Source: Candidatus Corynebacterium faecigallinarum (GTDB lineage Bacteria > Actinomycetota > Actinomycetes > Mycobacteriales > Mycobacteriaceae). Taken from it: a stretch of 64,000 nucleotides of DNA. Position 1 is the stretch's first letter; the number at the start of each line of letters is the position of its first letter. This document shows, piece by piece, positions 31,159 through 41,365 of the stretch. The DNA is taken from contig DWVP01000016.1 in the NCBI GenBank assembly GCA_019120175.1, positions 62,001-126,000 of the forward strand. Reading direction: 5' to 3'. A program made the translations under genes and the position numbers. The notes below the pieces were generated by a model. The model was not told the origin of the DNA, did no database searches, and saw only the letters and a list, made by a program, of their open reading frames with translations.

Positions 31159-32298
31159 ATGCGGGTCGTCGCGGCAATGAGCGGAGGGGTCGATTCCTCG
31201 GTGGCGGCATCCAGGGCACTGGAGGCCGGCCACGAGGTCATCGGCGTCCACCTGGCGCTGTCGCAGTCCCCGGAGGCGGTGCGTGCGGGCTCGCGCGGCT
31301 GCTGCTCCCTGGAGGATTCCGCCGACGCCCGCCGCGTCTGCGACTCCCTCGGCATCCCGTTCTACGTCTGGGACTTCTCCGACCGCTTCAAGGCCGATGT
31401 CATCGACAACTTCGTCGAGTCCTACGAGATCGGTGAGACCCCTAACCCCTGCCTGCGCTGCAACGAGAAGATCAAGTTCGAGGCACTGCTCGACCGCTCC
31501 ATCGCCCTGGGCTTCGACGCGGTGGTCACCGGCCACTACGCCCGGTTGCACGACGGGGTGATGCGCCGCGGCATCGACGACAACAAGGACCAGTCCTACG
31601 TCCTCGGTGTCCTCACCGACGAGCAGCTCGACCACTGCATGTTCCCGGTCGGGGACACGGTGAAGCCGGACATCCGTGCCGAGGCCAAGGACCTCGGCAT
31701 GGGTGTGGCGTCCAAGCCGGACAGCCACGACATCTGCTTCATTCCCGACGGTCGGACGCAGGCCTTCCTGGGCACGAAGATCGGAATGCGTCCGGGCATC
31801 GTGAAGTCGGTGGAAGGGGAGACCCTCGCCGAGCATGACGGTGTCTACGGTTTCACCATCGGCCAGCGCAAGGGCCTGGGACTGCCCGGCCCTGCCGCCG
31901 ACGGCCGTCCCCGCTACGTCACCGACATCAACGCGGAGACCGGCACAGTGACGGTCGGACGCCAGGATGACCTGCGCATCGGCCACATCACCGCCGACCG
32001 ACTCAAGCGTCTGGACCCGGCGAAGTACGGGGAGACCTTCGAGTGCGAGGTGCAGGTCCGTGCTCACGGTGGTGTGGTGCCGGCGACGGCGACGCTCACC
32101 GGTGCGGCGTCCGACGGCCCGGAAGCCGCCGTGGAGCTGGAACTGCATGAGCCGCTCCGCGGCGTCGCCCGCGGTCAGGCCGCGGTGGTGTACCTGCCGG
32201 ACGCCGAGGGTGACATCCTCATCGGTTCCGGGACGATCAGTGCGACCGCCCCGTGGCAGGGCGCTGAGGCCGCTGAAGCCGGAGCACAGTCCGCGTGA
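31159..32298 (+). CDS. mnmA: tRNA-specific 2-thiouridylase MnmA
   Basis: 379 aa. It thiolates U34 of Lys/Glu/Gln tRNAs with ATP. P-loop [11 protein letters not shown] at residues 7-17, first catalytic Cys in [14 protein letters not shown], second in [12 protein letters not shown]. The start at 31159 has GCAGGAGAGC directly upstream. Ends in a four-base overlap with the next gene. Sulfur is likely supplied by the nearby cysteine desulfurase. Confidence 0.95.
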   Translation: MRVVAAMSGGVDSSVAASRALEAGHEVIGVHLALSQSPEAVRAGSRGCCSLEDSADARRVCDSLGIPFYVWDFSDRFKADVIDNFVESYEIGETPNPCLRCNEKIKFEALLDRSIALGFDAVVTGHYARLHDGVMRRGIDDNKDQSYVLGVLTDEQLDHCMFPVGDTVKPDIRAEAKDLGMGVASKPDSHDICFIPDGRTQAFLGTKIGMRPGIVKSVEGETLAEHDGVYGFTIGQRKGLGLPGPAADGRPRYVTDINAETGTVTVGRQDDLRIGHITADRLKRLDPAKYGETFECEVQVRAHGGVVPATATLTGAASDGPEAAVELELHEPLRGVARGQAAVVYLPDAEGDILIGSGTISATAPWQGAEAAEAGAQSA

Positions 32299-33275
32299 CC
32301 CGCTTCGCCTGGTGGGAGGACGTCCGGACCACCCACACCGACCTGCGGGCAGCCCTGGCCGCGGCCGCGCGCCGCACCCGTGACGTCGACGAGGACGTCG
32401 GGGCTGTCCCGCCGCTGAGCCTGCCACAGTCGTCGGTGGGTGAGGGGCTGCTGCCGACGACGGCGGCCATGGGTGTGCTGGTCGGTGGACCGTACCTGCG
32501 CTCGCACTCCCGCGGCTGGGAGGTTGCCCCGGGCAAGACCCTGGACATGCGGGCCTTCCTGGGCCGCCAGCATGAGCTGACGGACATCATCGCCGAGTCC
32601 ATGGCCGGGACCGACCGGCTGATGGTCCATGTCGTCGGGCCGTGGACCTTCGGTGCGTCGGTGGAGTACCGCGGGCACCCGCTCTGCTTCGACCGTCCGG
32701 CGTTCCGCGATGTTGCCCTGGCACTGGGGGAGGGTGTGCGCGAGTTCTGCGATGCCGTCGGTGCTTCCGTGGTGCACGTCCATGAGCGGGGCTTCGCCGA
32801 AGTGACCTCGCGGTTGGTCGGGGCCACCGAGTTCGAGACCATGAGCGTGGACCGGGAGATCGCTGTGAACGTCGACCGGCGTTTCGTGGAGCAGGTGACC
32901 GGGGTTTCCGTCGGTGACGGGGAAGACGAGACCCGCCAGGTTGTCCTCGATGCTGGCTGCCTGTACCCGGAACTGGCACACCTGGGGGCAGACACTCTCG
33001 TGGCCGACGAGCTCACCGACGATGTCGCCCGGCTGATCGATGCCGGTCAGTCGGTCGCCTGGCGGGTCGATGAAGAGTCGGTGAAGGCCGGTAGTGAAGA
33101 GTTGGCGCGCCGGGTGATGCGCACCTGGAAGCAGTGGACCTTCGACACCGAGACCCCGCAGCCGCAGATCGACCTGGTGGCGACCGGTGGCCCGGAGGAT
33201 GTCCTCACCCCGAATGCGGCGGCCGAACTGGCGCGGACCGTCCGTGGTGCCGCGGCGCTACTGCACCGGAACTGA
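32295..33275 (+). CDS. MetE C-terminal-domain-like protein (Rv3015c type)
   Basis: 326 aa. The fold resembles the C-terminal half of cobalamin-independent methionine synthase ([26 protein letters not shown]), but the zinc-binding Cys/His set is not evident, so methionine synthesis is doubtful. Conserved between mnmA and ligA in mycobacteria. Translationally coupled to mnmA by a GTGA overlap. Function unknown. Confidence 0.75.
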   Translation: MTRFAWWEDVRTTHTDLRAALAAAARRTRDVDEDVGAVPPLSLPQSSVGEGLLPTTAAMGVLVGGPYLRSHSRGWEVAPGKTLDMRAFLGRQHELTDIIAESMAGTDRLMVHVVGPWTFGASVEYRGHPLCFDRPAFRDVALALGEGVREFCDAVGASVVHVHERGFAEVTSRLVGATEFETMSVDREIAVNVDRRFVEQVTGVSVGDGEDETRQVVLDAGCLYPELAHLGADTLVADELTDDVARLIDAGQSVAWRVDEESVKAGSEELARRVMRTWKQWTFDTETPQPQIDLVATGGPEDVLTPNAAAELARTVRGAAALLHRN

Positions 33276-33298
33276 CGCAGACGGTCATACAGCAGAGA

Positions 33299-33930
33299 TC
33301 ACCGCACAGGGAGATCCACGATCTTGCCGTTGCCCGGTAGACCGCCGTCGAATGACAGCGCAACCGCCTGGGCACGTGCAGCGTCGGGTGAGTCCATCGC
33401 CTGGACGTGCAGGTGGGGTTCGGTGCTGTTCCCTGAGTTCCCGCAGGCACCGAGTGGTTCGCCGACGGTCACCCGCTGCCCGGCACGGGCGGTGATGCTG
33501 CCCCGTTGCAGATGGCACAGTGCGATGACTGGTGCTGGCGTGTCTGCTCCGGCCGAGTACGGGAGGAGAAAGATGCTGTTGCCGGAGAGCGACCTCCACC
33601 CCGCCGCAGCCCGGCGGCTTTGCGTGAGGGCGTATCCGAGGGACGGAAGCCCCCGATAGGCAGGGTGGTCCGGCTCCCCGTCGTGGACCGAGTGGACCAC
33701 GGCATCGACTGGGGACAGCATCGAGCGTCCGAAACCGGGGAAGTGGTCCGCGGACTCCGGGCGCAGAAGACCACGCCACGTCACCCTGGCGGTACTCCTG
33801 ACTCGTCGACGGGGACGACGTCGATGGCGTACGAGGTGGCGAACGCCTCGGTTCCGTGGCTGGGGACGCGGTTGGCCGGACTGTTCTGCACCAGCCATCT
33901 GCCGGTGAACGGGTAGGCCAGGTCGACCAC
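33299..33930 (-). pseudogene. M23 (LytM-type) peptidase, frameshifted
   Basis: Two reading frames join to one M23 domain. Upstream frame: VVDLAYPFTGRWLVQNSP, then PSHGTEAFATSYAIDVVPVD with the first zinc ligands (His and Asp), then stop TGA near 33780. Downstream frame: RVTWRGLLRPESADHFPGFG to CGNSGNSTEPHLHVQ with the HxH ligands. The break is near 33783-33795 and fits loss of one base or gain of two. Neither half keeps a full zinc site. The first half probably starts at GTG 33930, just after the monooxygenase frame. A sequencing error remains possible. Confidence 0.75.
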
Positions 33931-33961
33931 CGGACCATTGTCCGGGACGTTGCTGTTGGAG

Positions 33962-34301
33962 TTACTCCGTGGACTCTGCGGATTCTGCGATGGCATCGAA
34001 GTCCACGACCTCGAACTCGAGCAGGTCGGCGCCGGTGGCCACCGGCTGCTTGCCCTCACCCGAGTGCGGGCCACTGTGTGCCGCACGAGCCGGTCCCTTG
34101 GCCCACGCCTGGAAGTCCTCCTCGGTGGCCCAGTGAGTCACCACGAAGTAGCGGTCGTCGCCCTTGGTCGGGCGCAGCAGCTGGAAGCCCTCGAAGCCGG
34201 GGGAGGAGTCGACGGTGTGGGCACGGGCGGCGAAGCGCTTCTCGAGCTCGGGGCCGGCACCGACGGGAAACGCAAATTGCGTTGATCTTCACGACAGACA
34301 T
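33962..34301 (-). pseudogene. Antibiotic biosynthesis monooxygenase (ABM) fold protein, frameshifted
   Basis: The start ATG (34301) gives MSVVKINAICV, and the rest of the protein (VGAGPELEKRFAARAH, FEGFQLLRPTKGDDRYFVVT, HWATEEDFQAWAKGPARAAH) continues in another frame. Removing one A of the AAA at 34268-34270 restores a single frame of about 112 codons. The family includes heme-degrading and quinol oxygenases; the conserved W/H/F pattern around HWATEEDFQAW fits. Its first bases overlap the end of the ABC remnant. Confidence 0.78.
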
Positions 34302-34735
34302 ACCCGTGCGCTTATCTTCAACCGGTCGAGCAGGACGATCTCATGGGGCTGCAGTCGCAGCCCGACCAGCGCGGTGAGCATCGTCTGTCCGCCCGATAAC
34401 GTGCCGACCCGTCGGGTCAGCTCGACACCGTCCAGCCCTGCGGCGGCGAGGGCGGCGACCGTGGCATCGGTGTCCAGGGTGAGTCGTTGCGGCAGGTACC
34501 CCACTGCGTCGGGTTCTCCAGAACCGGGGACCGATAGATGCCCGGAGGTGGGGGAGAGTTCACCGGCGATGGTGCGGAGCGGTGTGGACTTGCCGGTGCC
34601 GTTCGCACCGGTCAGGCCGGTGCGGACGGCGCCGAATGTGGCGGTGAGGTGGTCGAGGACGGGTGTTCCGTCCGGCCAGGTGAATGTGAGGTCGTCGAGG
34701 ACGACGGAAGAATTCCTGGGGTTCGTGAATAACAC
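34289..34735 (-). pseudogene. ABC-F-type ATPase remnant, internally deleted and truncated
   Basis: 148 codons open, but only parts of an ABC domain: Walker A TGANGTGKST, a shortened helical region (LPQRLTLDTDATVAAL joined to AAAGLDGVELTRR), signature TLSGGQ, then Walker B EIVLLD, after which the frame leaves the family (RLKISARVCLS, stop). The Glu of Walker B, D-loop, H-loop and the whole second domain are missing. It starts at GTG 34735 with AGGGAGG upstream. Best read as a deletion derivative of a ribosome-protection or similar ABC-F gene. Confidence 0.75.
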
Positions 34736-34801
34736 GGGGGCCTCCCTGTGATCAGCGGTCGCGCTGATCGGAGCAAGGCCGGGAAGGCGGGCTCTACGAC
34801 G

Positions 34802-34994
34802 TCAGTGCACGGACAGGGGCACGGTGGGGAAGTCGCAGATGATCATGGGGATGAGCGCTGCCTCAATAGCGTCCAGGTGTGCAGGAGTGAGGAAATCGTG
34901 GGTGACGTGCACCGCACTGCACCGCACTGCGCCACACCTCGACCAGCTGTGGGTAGTCATCCGGGACGAGAGCTGGACGTGGAGCAGAGTTCAT
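34802..34994 (-). pseudogene. GNAT acetyltransferase N-terminal fragment with 10-bp duplication
   Basis: From ATG 34994 the frame reads MNSAPRPALVPDDYPQLVEV then WRSAV, a typical GNAT start, and then shifts. Deleting one copy of the 10-bp tandem duplication ACCGCACTGC (34911-34920 and 34921-34930, plus strand) restores HVTHDFLTPAHLDAIEAAL and a 60-codon frame ending at 34802. The acetyl-CoA-binding part is absent, so the gene is both frameshifted and truncated. Confidence 0.72.
34911..34930. repeat. Exact 10-bp tandem duplication breaking the GNAT frame
   Basis: ACCGCACTGC occurs twice in a row. Because 10 is not a multiple of three, it shifts the minus-strand frame from RSAV-HVTHDFL to nonsense. 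Confidence 0.92.
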
Positions 34995-35057
34995 GGAGCG
35001 GGTTTCTTGGTATGCGGAAATCAGGTCCTCCGTGGAATCCGGAGTGACCCCGGTATC

Positions 35058-35108
35058 GCGGAAGTTACTGCAGTCGACTGTAGTACAACCGACTGTAGTA
35101 ACTTTCGC
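35058..35108. promoter_or_regulatory. Composite palindromic operator upstream of the degraded minus-strand genes
   Basis: Nineteen-base arms (35058-35076 and 35090-35108) are inverted with two mismatches. Inside, ACTGCAGTCGACTGTAGT (35067-35084) is itself a near-perfect 18-bp palindrome, and GACTGTAGTA occurs twice in direct order. The half-site TACTACAGTCG resembles BlaI/MecI/CopY-family operators (TACTACA type). It lies 27 bp after the ligA stop and 64 bp before the GNAT start, so it most likely controlled the minus-strand genes. The regulator is not in the window. Confidence 0.6.
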
Positions 35109-35135
35109 GCTATTGTCCCGGTGGAACTACAACTA

Positions 35136-37559
<2,424 letters not shown>

Positions 37560-37682
37560 ATGTTCAACCTCCTGAGCCGTGAAGAGATCTCCGAGATGTC
37601 CTCCGGTGCCAGCTACTACCTCTTCGGTGACGATGAGGCCCTAGCCATCGACACCCCGGAATACGACGACTTCCTCATCTAG
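37560..37682 (+). CDS. Unrecognised 40-residue protein
   Basis: ATG 37560 with GAAAGGA eight bases upstream, 40 codons, then TAG. The peptide starts MFNLLSREEISEMSSGAS and ends acidic and hydrophobic (DTPEYDDFLI). It has no Cys, no signal peptide and no membrane helix; a short amphipathic helix (LLSREEISEM) is likely near the N-terminus. Two hairpins follow directly, so it is a discrete single-gene unit. It could be a small regulatory protein, a peptide precursor or a leader; no maturation genes are nearby. I do not recognise it. Confidence 0.7.
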   Translation: MFNLLSREEISEMSSGASYYLFGDDEALAIDTPEYDDFLI

Positions 37683-37693
37683 TCAGTCTCCAC

Positions 37694-37712
37694 CGGGTCC
37701 TTCGTGGACCCG
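37694..37712 (+). terminator. Hairpin after the 40-codon gene
   Basis: CGGGTCC and GGACCCG around TTCGT, 12 nt after the stop codon. A compact 7-bp stem. Confidence 0.6.
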
Positions 37713-37727
37713 TACACCACCACCGTG

Positions 37728-37761
37728 CCCCGGGCATGCCGGTTTCCGTGCATGCCCGGGG
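37728..37761 (+). terminator. Strong terminator-like hairpin before the exonuclease gene
   Basis: Perfect 12-bp stem (CCCCGGGCATGC / GCATGCCCGGGG) with a 10-nt loop, followed by TTCGGTCTT. It separates the 40-codon gene from the downstream exonuclease gene, which has its own promoter. Confidence 0.82.
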
Positions 37762-37815
37762 TTCGGTCTTGTGCTGCGACAGTTCGTGTCCGAGGGGGCC
37801 TATAGAGTGGCACTC

Positions 37816-38502
37816 ATGACGACCGCCGCACACTTCGACCCGACCCGACTGCTGAGTTTCGACCTCGAGACCACCGGCACCGACCCGCTCACCGCCCGCA
37901 TCGTGACCAGTGCGTTGATCACGATCAACGGACGAGAGGTCGACAAGCTGGAGATGCTCGCCGACCCCGGGATCCCGATCCCAGAGGGGGCCTCCAAGGT
38001 GCACGGCATCTCCACCGAGTACGCCCAGGAGCACGGTCGGCCCCATGACGAGGTCCTTGCCGAGACCATCCAGCGCATCCGGGACGGGTGGAAGGCCGGG
38101 GCGACCCTGGTCGTGTACAACGCCTGCTACGACCTCACCGTGCTGCGTTCCCTGGAGCCCACGTTCACCGTGGACGGTCCGGTGGTCGACCCGTTGGTGA
38201 TCGACAAGGCCAAGGACCGTTTCCGCAAGGGTGGGCGTCAGCTCGAACGGGTCTGTGAGCACTACGGGGTCACCCTGGGTAACGCCCACGAGGCGACCGC
38301 GGACGCCCTGGCCGCCGCCCGCGTGGCCTGGAAACTGGCGCGGGCCTACCCGGAGATCACCGAGATGACCTCCGACGACCTCATGGTCAACCAGGCCACC
38401 TGGCACTACGAGACACAGTCCAGTCTCAAGGAGTACTTCGAGAACCAGGGCAAGCCGGAACGTGCAGCGACAGTGAACACCTCCTGGCCGCTGCAGGCCT
38501 GA
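37816..38502 (+). CDS. DnaQ-like 3'-5' exonuclease (DEDDh)
   Basis: 228 aa. Exo I is FDLETTGTDP, Exo II is VVYNACYDLTVL, and Exo III is the His-Asp pair in NAHEATADALAAARV. It removes 3' nucleotides from DNA or RNA; it may be a proofreading-like or housekeeping nuclease. The start was taken at ATG 37816 because -10 TAGAGT (37803-37808) lies 7 nt upstream and no Shine-Dalgarno is seen. Confidence 0.9.
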   Translation: MTTAAHFDPTRLLSFDLETTGTDPLTARIVTSALITINGREVDKLEMLADPGIPIPEGASKVHGISTEYAQEHGRPHDEVLAETIQRIRDGWKAGATLVVYNACYDLTVLRSLEPTFTVDGPVVDPLVIDKAKDRFRKGGRQLERVCEHYGVTLGNAHEATADALAAARVAWKLARAYPEITEMTSDDLMVNQATWHYETQSSLKEYFENQGKPERAATVNTSWPLQA

Positions 38503-38530
38503 GCGGGACCCGTCAGTACGATGAAGCACT

Positions 38531-40138
38531 ATGGCTAACTCGGCAGCAAACACCCCGAACACCCCGGAAGCCCCGGCGACCCCGAAGACATCGGCGGAGT
38601 ACCTGCGGGACATTGTCGCCGCACCCGTGTACCGCGCCGCGAGGCACACCCCGCTGGAGGCGATGCCCGGGCTGTCGGAACGCACCGGCAACCGTGTGCT
38701 GGTCAAGCGTGAGGACCTCCAGCCGGTGCACAGTTTCAAGCTGCGCGGTGCCTTCAACCGCATGTCCCAGCTGCGGGGCTGCCCCGGTGTGGTCACCGCC
38801 TCGGCAGGCAACCATGCCCAGGGTGTGGCGCTGTCGGGCCGGGAACTCGGTATCCGCTCGGTCATCGTCATGCCCGTGACCACCCCCTCGATCAAGGTGG
38901 ACGCCGTCCGCGGCTTCGGCGGTGAGGTAGTCCTGCACGGCGAGAACTTCGACGCCGCCCAGGCCCGGGCCCGCCAGCTCGCCGAGGAGGAGGGGCTCGA
39001 GTACGTGCCGCCCTTCGACAACGAGGCGGTCATCGCCGGGCAGGGGACCATCGGACTGGAGATCTTCCAGGCCGGGCACGTCGACCGGATCTTCGTGCCG
39101 GTCGGTGGCGGTGGCCTGGCCGCCGGAGTGGCCGTGCTGATCAAGGAACTCAACCCGGAAATTCAGGTCATCGGTGTGGAGCCCGAGGAATCCGCCTGTC
39201 TCACCGCCGCCCTGTGGGCCGGCGAGCCGGTGGAACTCGACCATGTCAGCCTCTTCGCCGAGGGTGTCGCCGTCCGGAAGATCGGTACCGAGACCTTCCG
39301 CCTGTGCCGTGACTACCTCGACGAGGTCGTCACCGTGACCTCCGACGAGATCAGCGCGGCGATCAAGGACCTCTTCGACGACAACCGGGCGATCGCCGAG
39401 CCGGCGGGGGCGGTCTCGCTGGCTGGTCTGAAGAAATACGCCTCGGCCAAGGACATCCAGGACGAGACACTGGTCAACGTCCTGTCCGGTGCGAACCTCA
39501 ACTTCCACACCCTGCGCTACATCTCCGAGCGCGCGGAGCTCGGCGAAGGTGGCGAGGCGATCTTCGCGGTCACCATCCCCGAGGAGCAGGGGGCCTTCCT
39601 GCGCTTCAGTGAGGTGCTCAACGGCCGGATGGTCACCGAGTTCAACTACCGTGTCGACGGTCGCGACGGTGGTCAGTCCGGTAGCGGCGACGGCGACGGT
39701 GCGACCGGTCAGCCCGCCCGGATCTTCGTGGGTGTCCAGCTCAAGGAGGGTAAGGACGAACGGGACGCCATCGCCGATGCCCTGGCCAGAGCCGGTTATG
39801 ACGTCGTCGACCTCTCCGACGACGAAGTCGCCAAGGAACACATCCGCTACATGATCGGTGGTGTGCCCCCGGCGTTCGTCGACGAGCGGATGTTCTCCTT
39901 CGAGTTCCCGGAGCACCCTGGTGCGCTGGTGCACTTCCTGGAGGTGCTCGGCACCAACTGGAACATCACCGCTTTCCACTACCGCAGCCAGGGCATGGAC
40001 TACGGACGTATCCTCGCCGCGTTCGAGGACGCCCGGTCCACCGACTTCGAGGAGCACCTGTCCGCCCTCGGCTTCCCCTTCGCCGAGGTTACCGACAACC
40101 CCTCCTACCAGCTCTTCCTCGCGCCGTCAGGGGAGTAG
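38531..40138 (+). CDS. ilvA: Threonine ammonia-lyase, biosynthetic, long form
   Basis: 535 aa. PLP lysine K70 in HSFKLRGAFNRM, glycine loop VPVGGGGLAAGVAVL, then two C-terminal ACT-like domains (about 355-435 and 440-535), the E. coli-type arrangement; C. glutamicum IlvA is about 100 residues shorter. It makes 2-oxobutyrate for isoleucine and is normally inhibited by isoleucine. A Gly/Asp/Ser-rich insertion (GQSGSGDGDGATG) interrupts the first ACT domain. -10 TACGAT (38517-38522) is 8 nt before the ATG. Its substrate is made by ThrC, also in this window. Confidence 0.94.
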   Translation: MANSAANTPNTPEAPATPKTSAEYLRDIVAAPVYRAARHTPLEAMPGLSERTGNRVLVKREDLQPVHSFKLRGAFNRMSQLRGCPGVVTASAGNHAQGVALSGRELGIRSVIVMPVTTPSIKVDAVRGFGGEVVLHGENFDAAQARARQLAEEEGLEYVPPFDNEAVIAGQGTIGLEIFQAGHVDRIFVPVGGGGLAAGVAVLIKELNPEIQVIGVEPEESACLTAALWAGEPVELDHVSLFAEGVAVRKIGTETFRLCRDYLDEVVTVTSDEISAAIKDLFDDNRAIAEPAGAVSLAGLKKYASAKDIQDETLVNVLSGANLNFHTLRYISERAELGEGGEAIFAVTIPEEQGAFLRFSEVLNGRMVTEFNYRVDGRDGGQSGSGDGDGATGQPARIFVGVQLKEGKDERDAIADALARAGYDVVDLSDDEVAKEHIRYMIGGVPPAFVDERMFSFEFPEHPGALVHFLEVLGTNWNITAFHYRSQGMDYGRILAAFEDARSTDFEEHLSALGFPFAEVTDNPSYQLFLAPSGE

Positions 40139-40190
40139 CAGGCCGGCCACTGTGCAGGCGGGAACAGTGGCCGTCCGGCGTCCTGTCGGA

Positions 40191-40850
40191 TCAGCTCAGC
40201 AAGGCGCCGAGGATCTCGCCAACCTCGCCGAGGTGCTCGATCTCCGACAGGAGGAAATCGGGGCCGCCGGGACGCCCCACGATCAGGATGTAGCCGGTGC
40301 CGCGCAGCGGGGTGGCAGCCAGCGCAGAGTCCATCACCGTCCAGCTCTCCGGCACCCAGGTGTCCCGGTCGGTCAATGCACGCGGCGCGGTGACCGGGGT
40401 CTCCGACAGCACCCGACCGTCGTCCTCCGGGGCGGACGAGGACGCGGCGATGCGCCGGGTGCTCTCATCGGCACCGAGGATCACCGACCACTGCACCGAC
40501 ATCGTCTTCGGCAGGGCGTCCATCAGCCGCTGAAGCGACTCGGTCGGACGCCGGCGGTGCCGCGCGACCTCCGCCAGCAGGCTGATCTGGCCCCGGCGGT
40601 CCACAGTCCCGGAGAACGGCCGGATCGAGTCGACGTAGACACCGTCGACCTCCTGGGCTGCGCTGATCAGGGCGTCCGCCAACCGTCCGGCAGGGAGATC
40701 GACGACGATGTCGTCGACGACCATCCCCTCCTCGTCGTGCTGGACGACGTCCACGCTCCGGATGTCCGCGTCGATGGTGCCCAGGGTAGCGGCGATGAGT
40801 CCCAGGGTTCCGGGAACATCGGGGAGACGGACGCGCATCAGGTAGGACAA
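40191..40850 (-). CDS. ACT domain protein (Rv3013-like)
   Basis: 219 aa. The first ACT domain (LSYLMRVRLPDVPGTLGLIA, about residues 1-75) is followed by a second, less clear sensory part. Conserved between ligA and gatC in mycobacteria; amino-acid binding is likely, the ligand is unknown. The TTG start at 40850 is chosen because GAGG lies 6-7 nt upstream and because mycobacterial homologues begin with a matching SYL strand; ATG 40838 would cut that strand. Confidence 0.8.
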   Translation of the reverse strand: MSYLMRVRLPDVPGTLGLIAATLGTIDADIRSVDVVQHDEEGMVVDDIVVDLPAGRLADALISAAQEVDGVYVDSIRPFSGTVDRRGQISLLAEVARHRRRPTESLQRLMDALPKTMSVQWSVILGADESTRRIAASSSAPEDDGRVLSETPVTAPRALTDRDTWVPESWTVMDSALAATPLRGTGYILIVGRPGGPDFLLSEIEHLGEVGEILGALLS

Positions 40851-41040
40851 GAGTGACCTCGGATTTTGTGGGTTGAGTGGACATTCAGTGGACAAGAGGT
40901 GGTCATCGTCGGCCCGGTGGACCGTACGGCGACCTGTCGCCACAAGTGTAGCGAACCGGGGTAAGCGTACCCCTTGGACGCGGGTGCTACTAGAGTGGTC
41001 GGGGTACATACTGCGAACACGAAAAGGGGACCCATCAGTG

Positions 41041-41343
41041 TCCGAGATCTCACGTGACGAGGTCGCTCACCTCGCCCGGCTCGCCCGCCTCGACCTGAGC
41101 GAGGAAGAAATCGCCCACTACGCCGGTCAGATCGACGATATCGTCGAGACCGTCGCCGCCGTGCGCGAGGTTGACACCGAGGGCGTGGAGCCGTTGAGCC
41201 ACCCGACCCAGAACGTCGACGGTGCGGTGTCGGTGATGCGTGAGGACGTCCCGCAGACCTCGCTGACCGCCGAACAGGCCCTCGACCAGGCGCCGAAGCA
41301 GGCCCAGCAGCGTTTCCAGGTTCCCCGGATCCTGGGCGAGTAG
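41041..41343 (+). CDS. gatC: Aspartyl/glutamyl-tRNA amidotransferase subunit C
   Basis: 100 aa. [20 protein letters not shown] is the standard GatC opening, and [14 protein letters not shown] the linker that wraps around GatA. GTG start; GAAAAGGGG lies 10 nt upstream. First gene of gatCA; gatB lies 7 kb away. Confidence 0.96.
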   Translation, partial: SEISRDEVAHLARLARLDLSEEEIAHYAGQIDDIVETVAAVREVDTEGVEPLSHPTQNVDGAVSVMREDVPQTSLTAEQALDQAPKQAQQRFQVPRILGE

Positions 41344-41365
41344 AACCCGACGAGACGACAGCGAA

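Noticed and set aside
33299..34301. Programmed frameshifting as an explanation for the split M23 and ABM genes
   Set aside because: No slippery heptamer followed by a pseudoknot was seen, and two neighbouring genes also carry deletions, so decay or sequencing error is simpler.
34748..35047. 99-codon plus-strand frame in the degraded region
   Set aside because: Antisense to the GNAT fragment; no start signal, and the minus-strand reading has family similarity.
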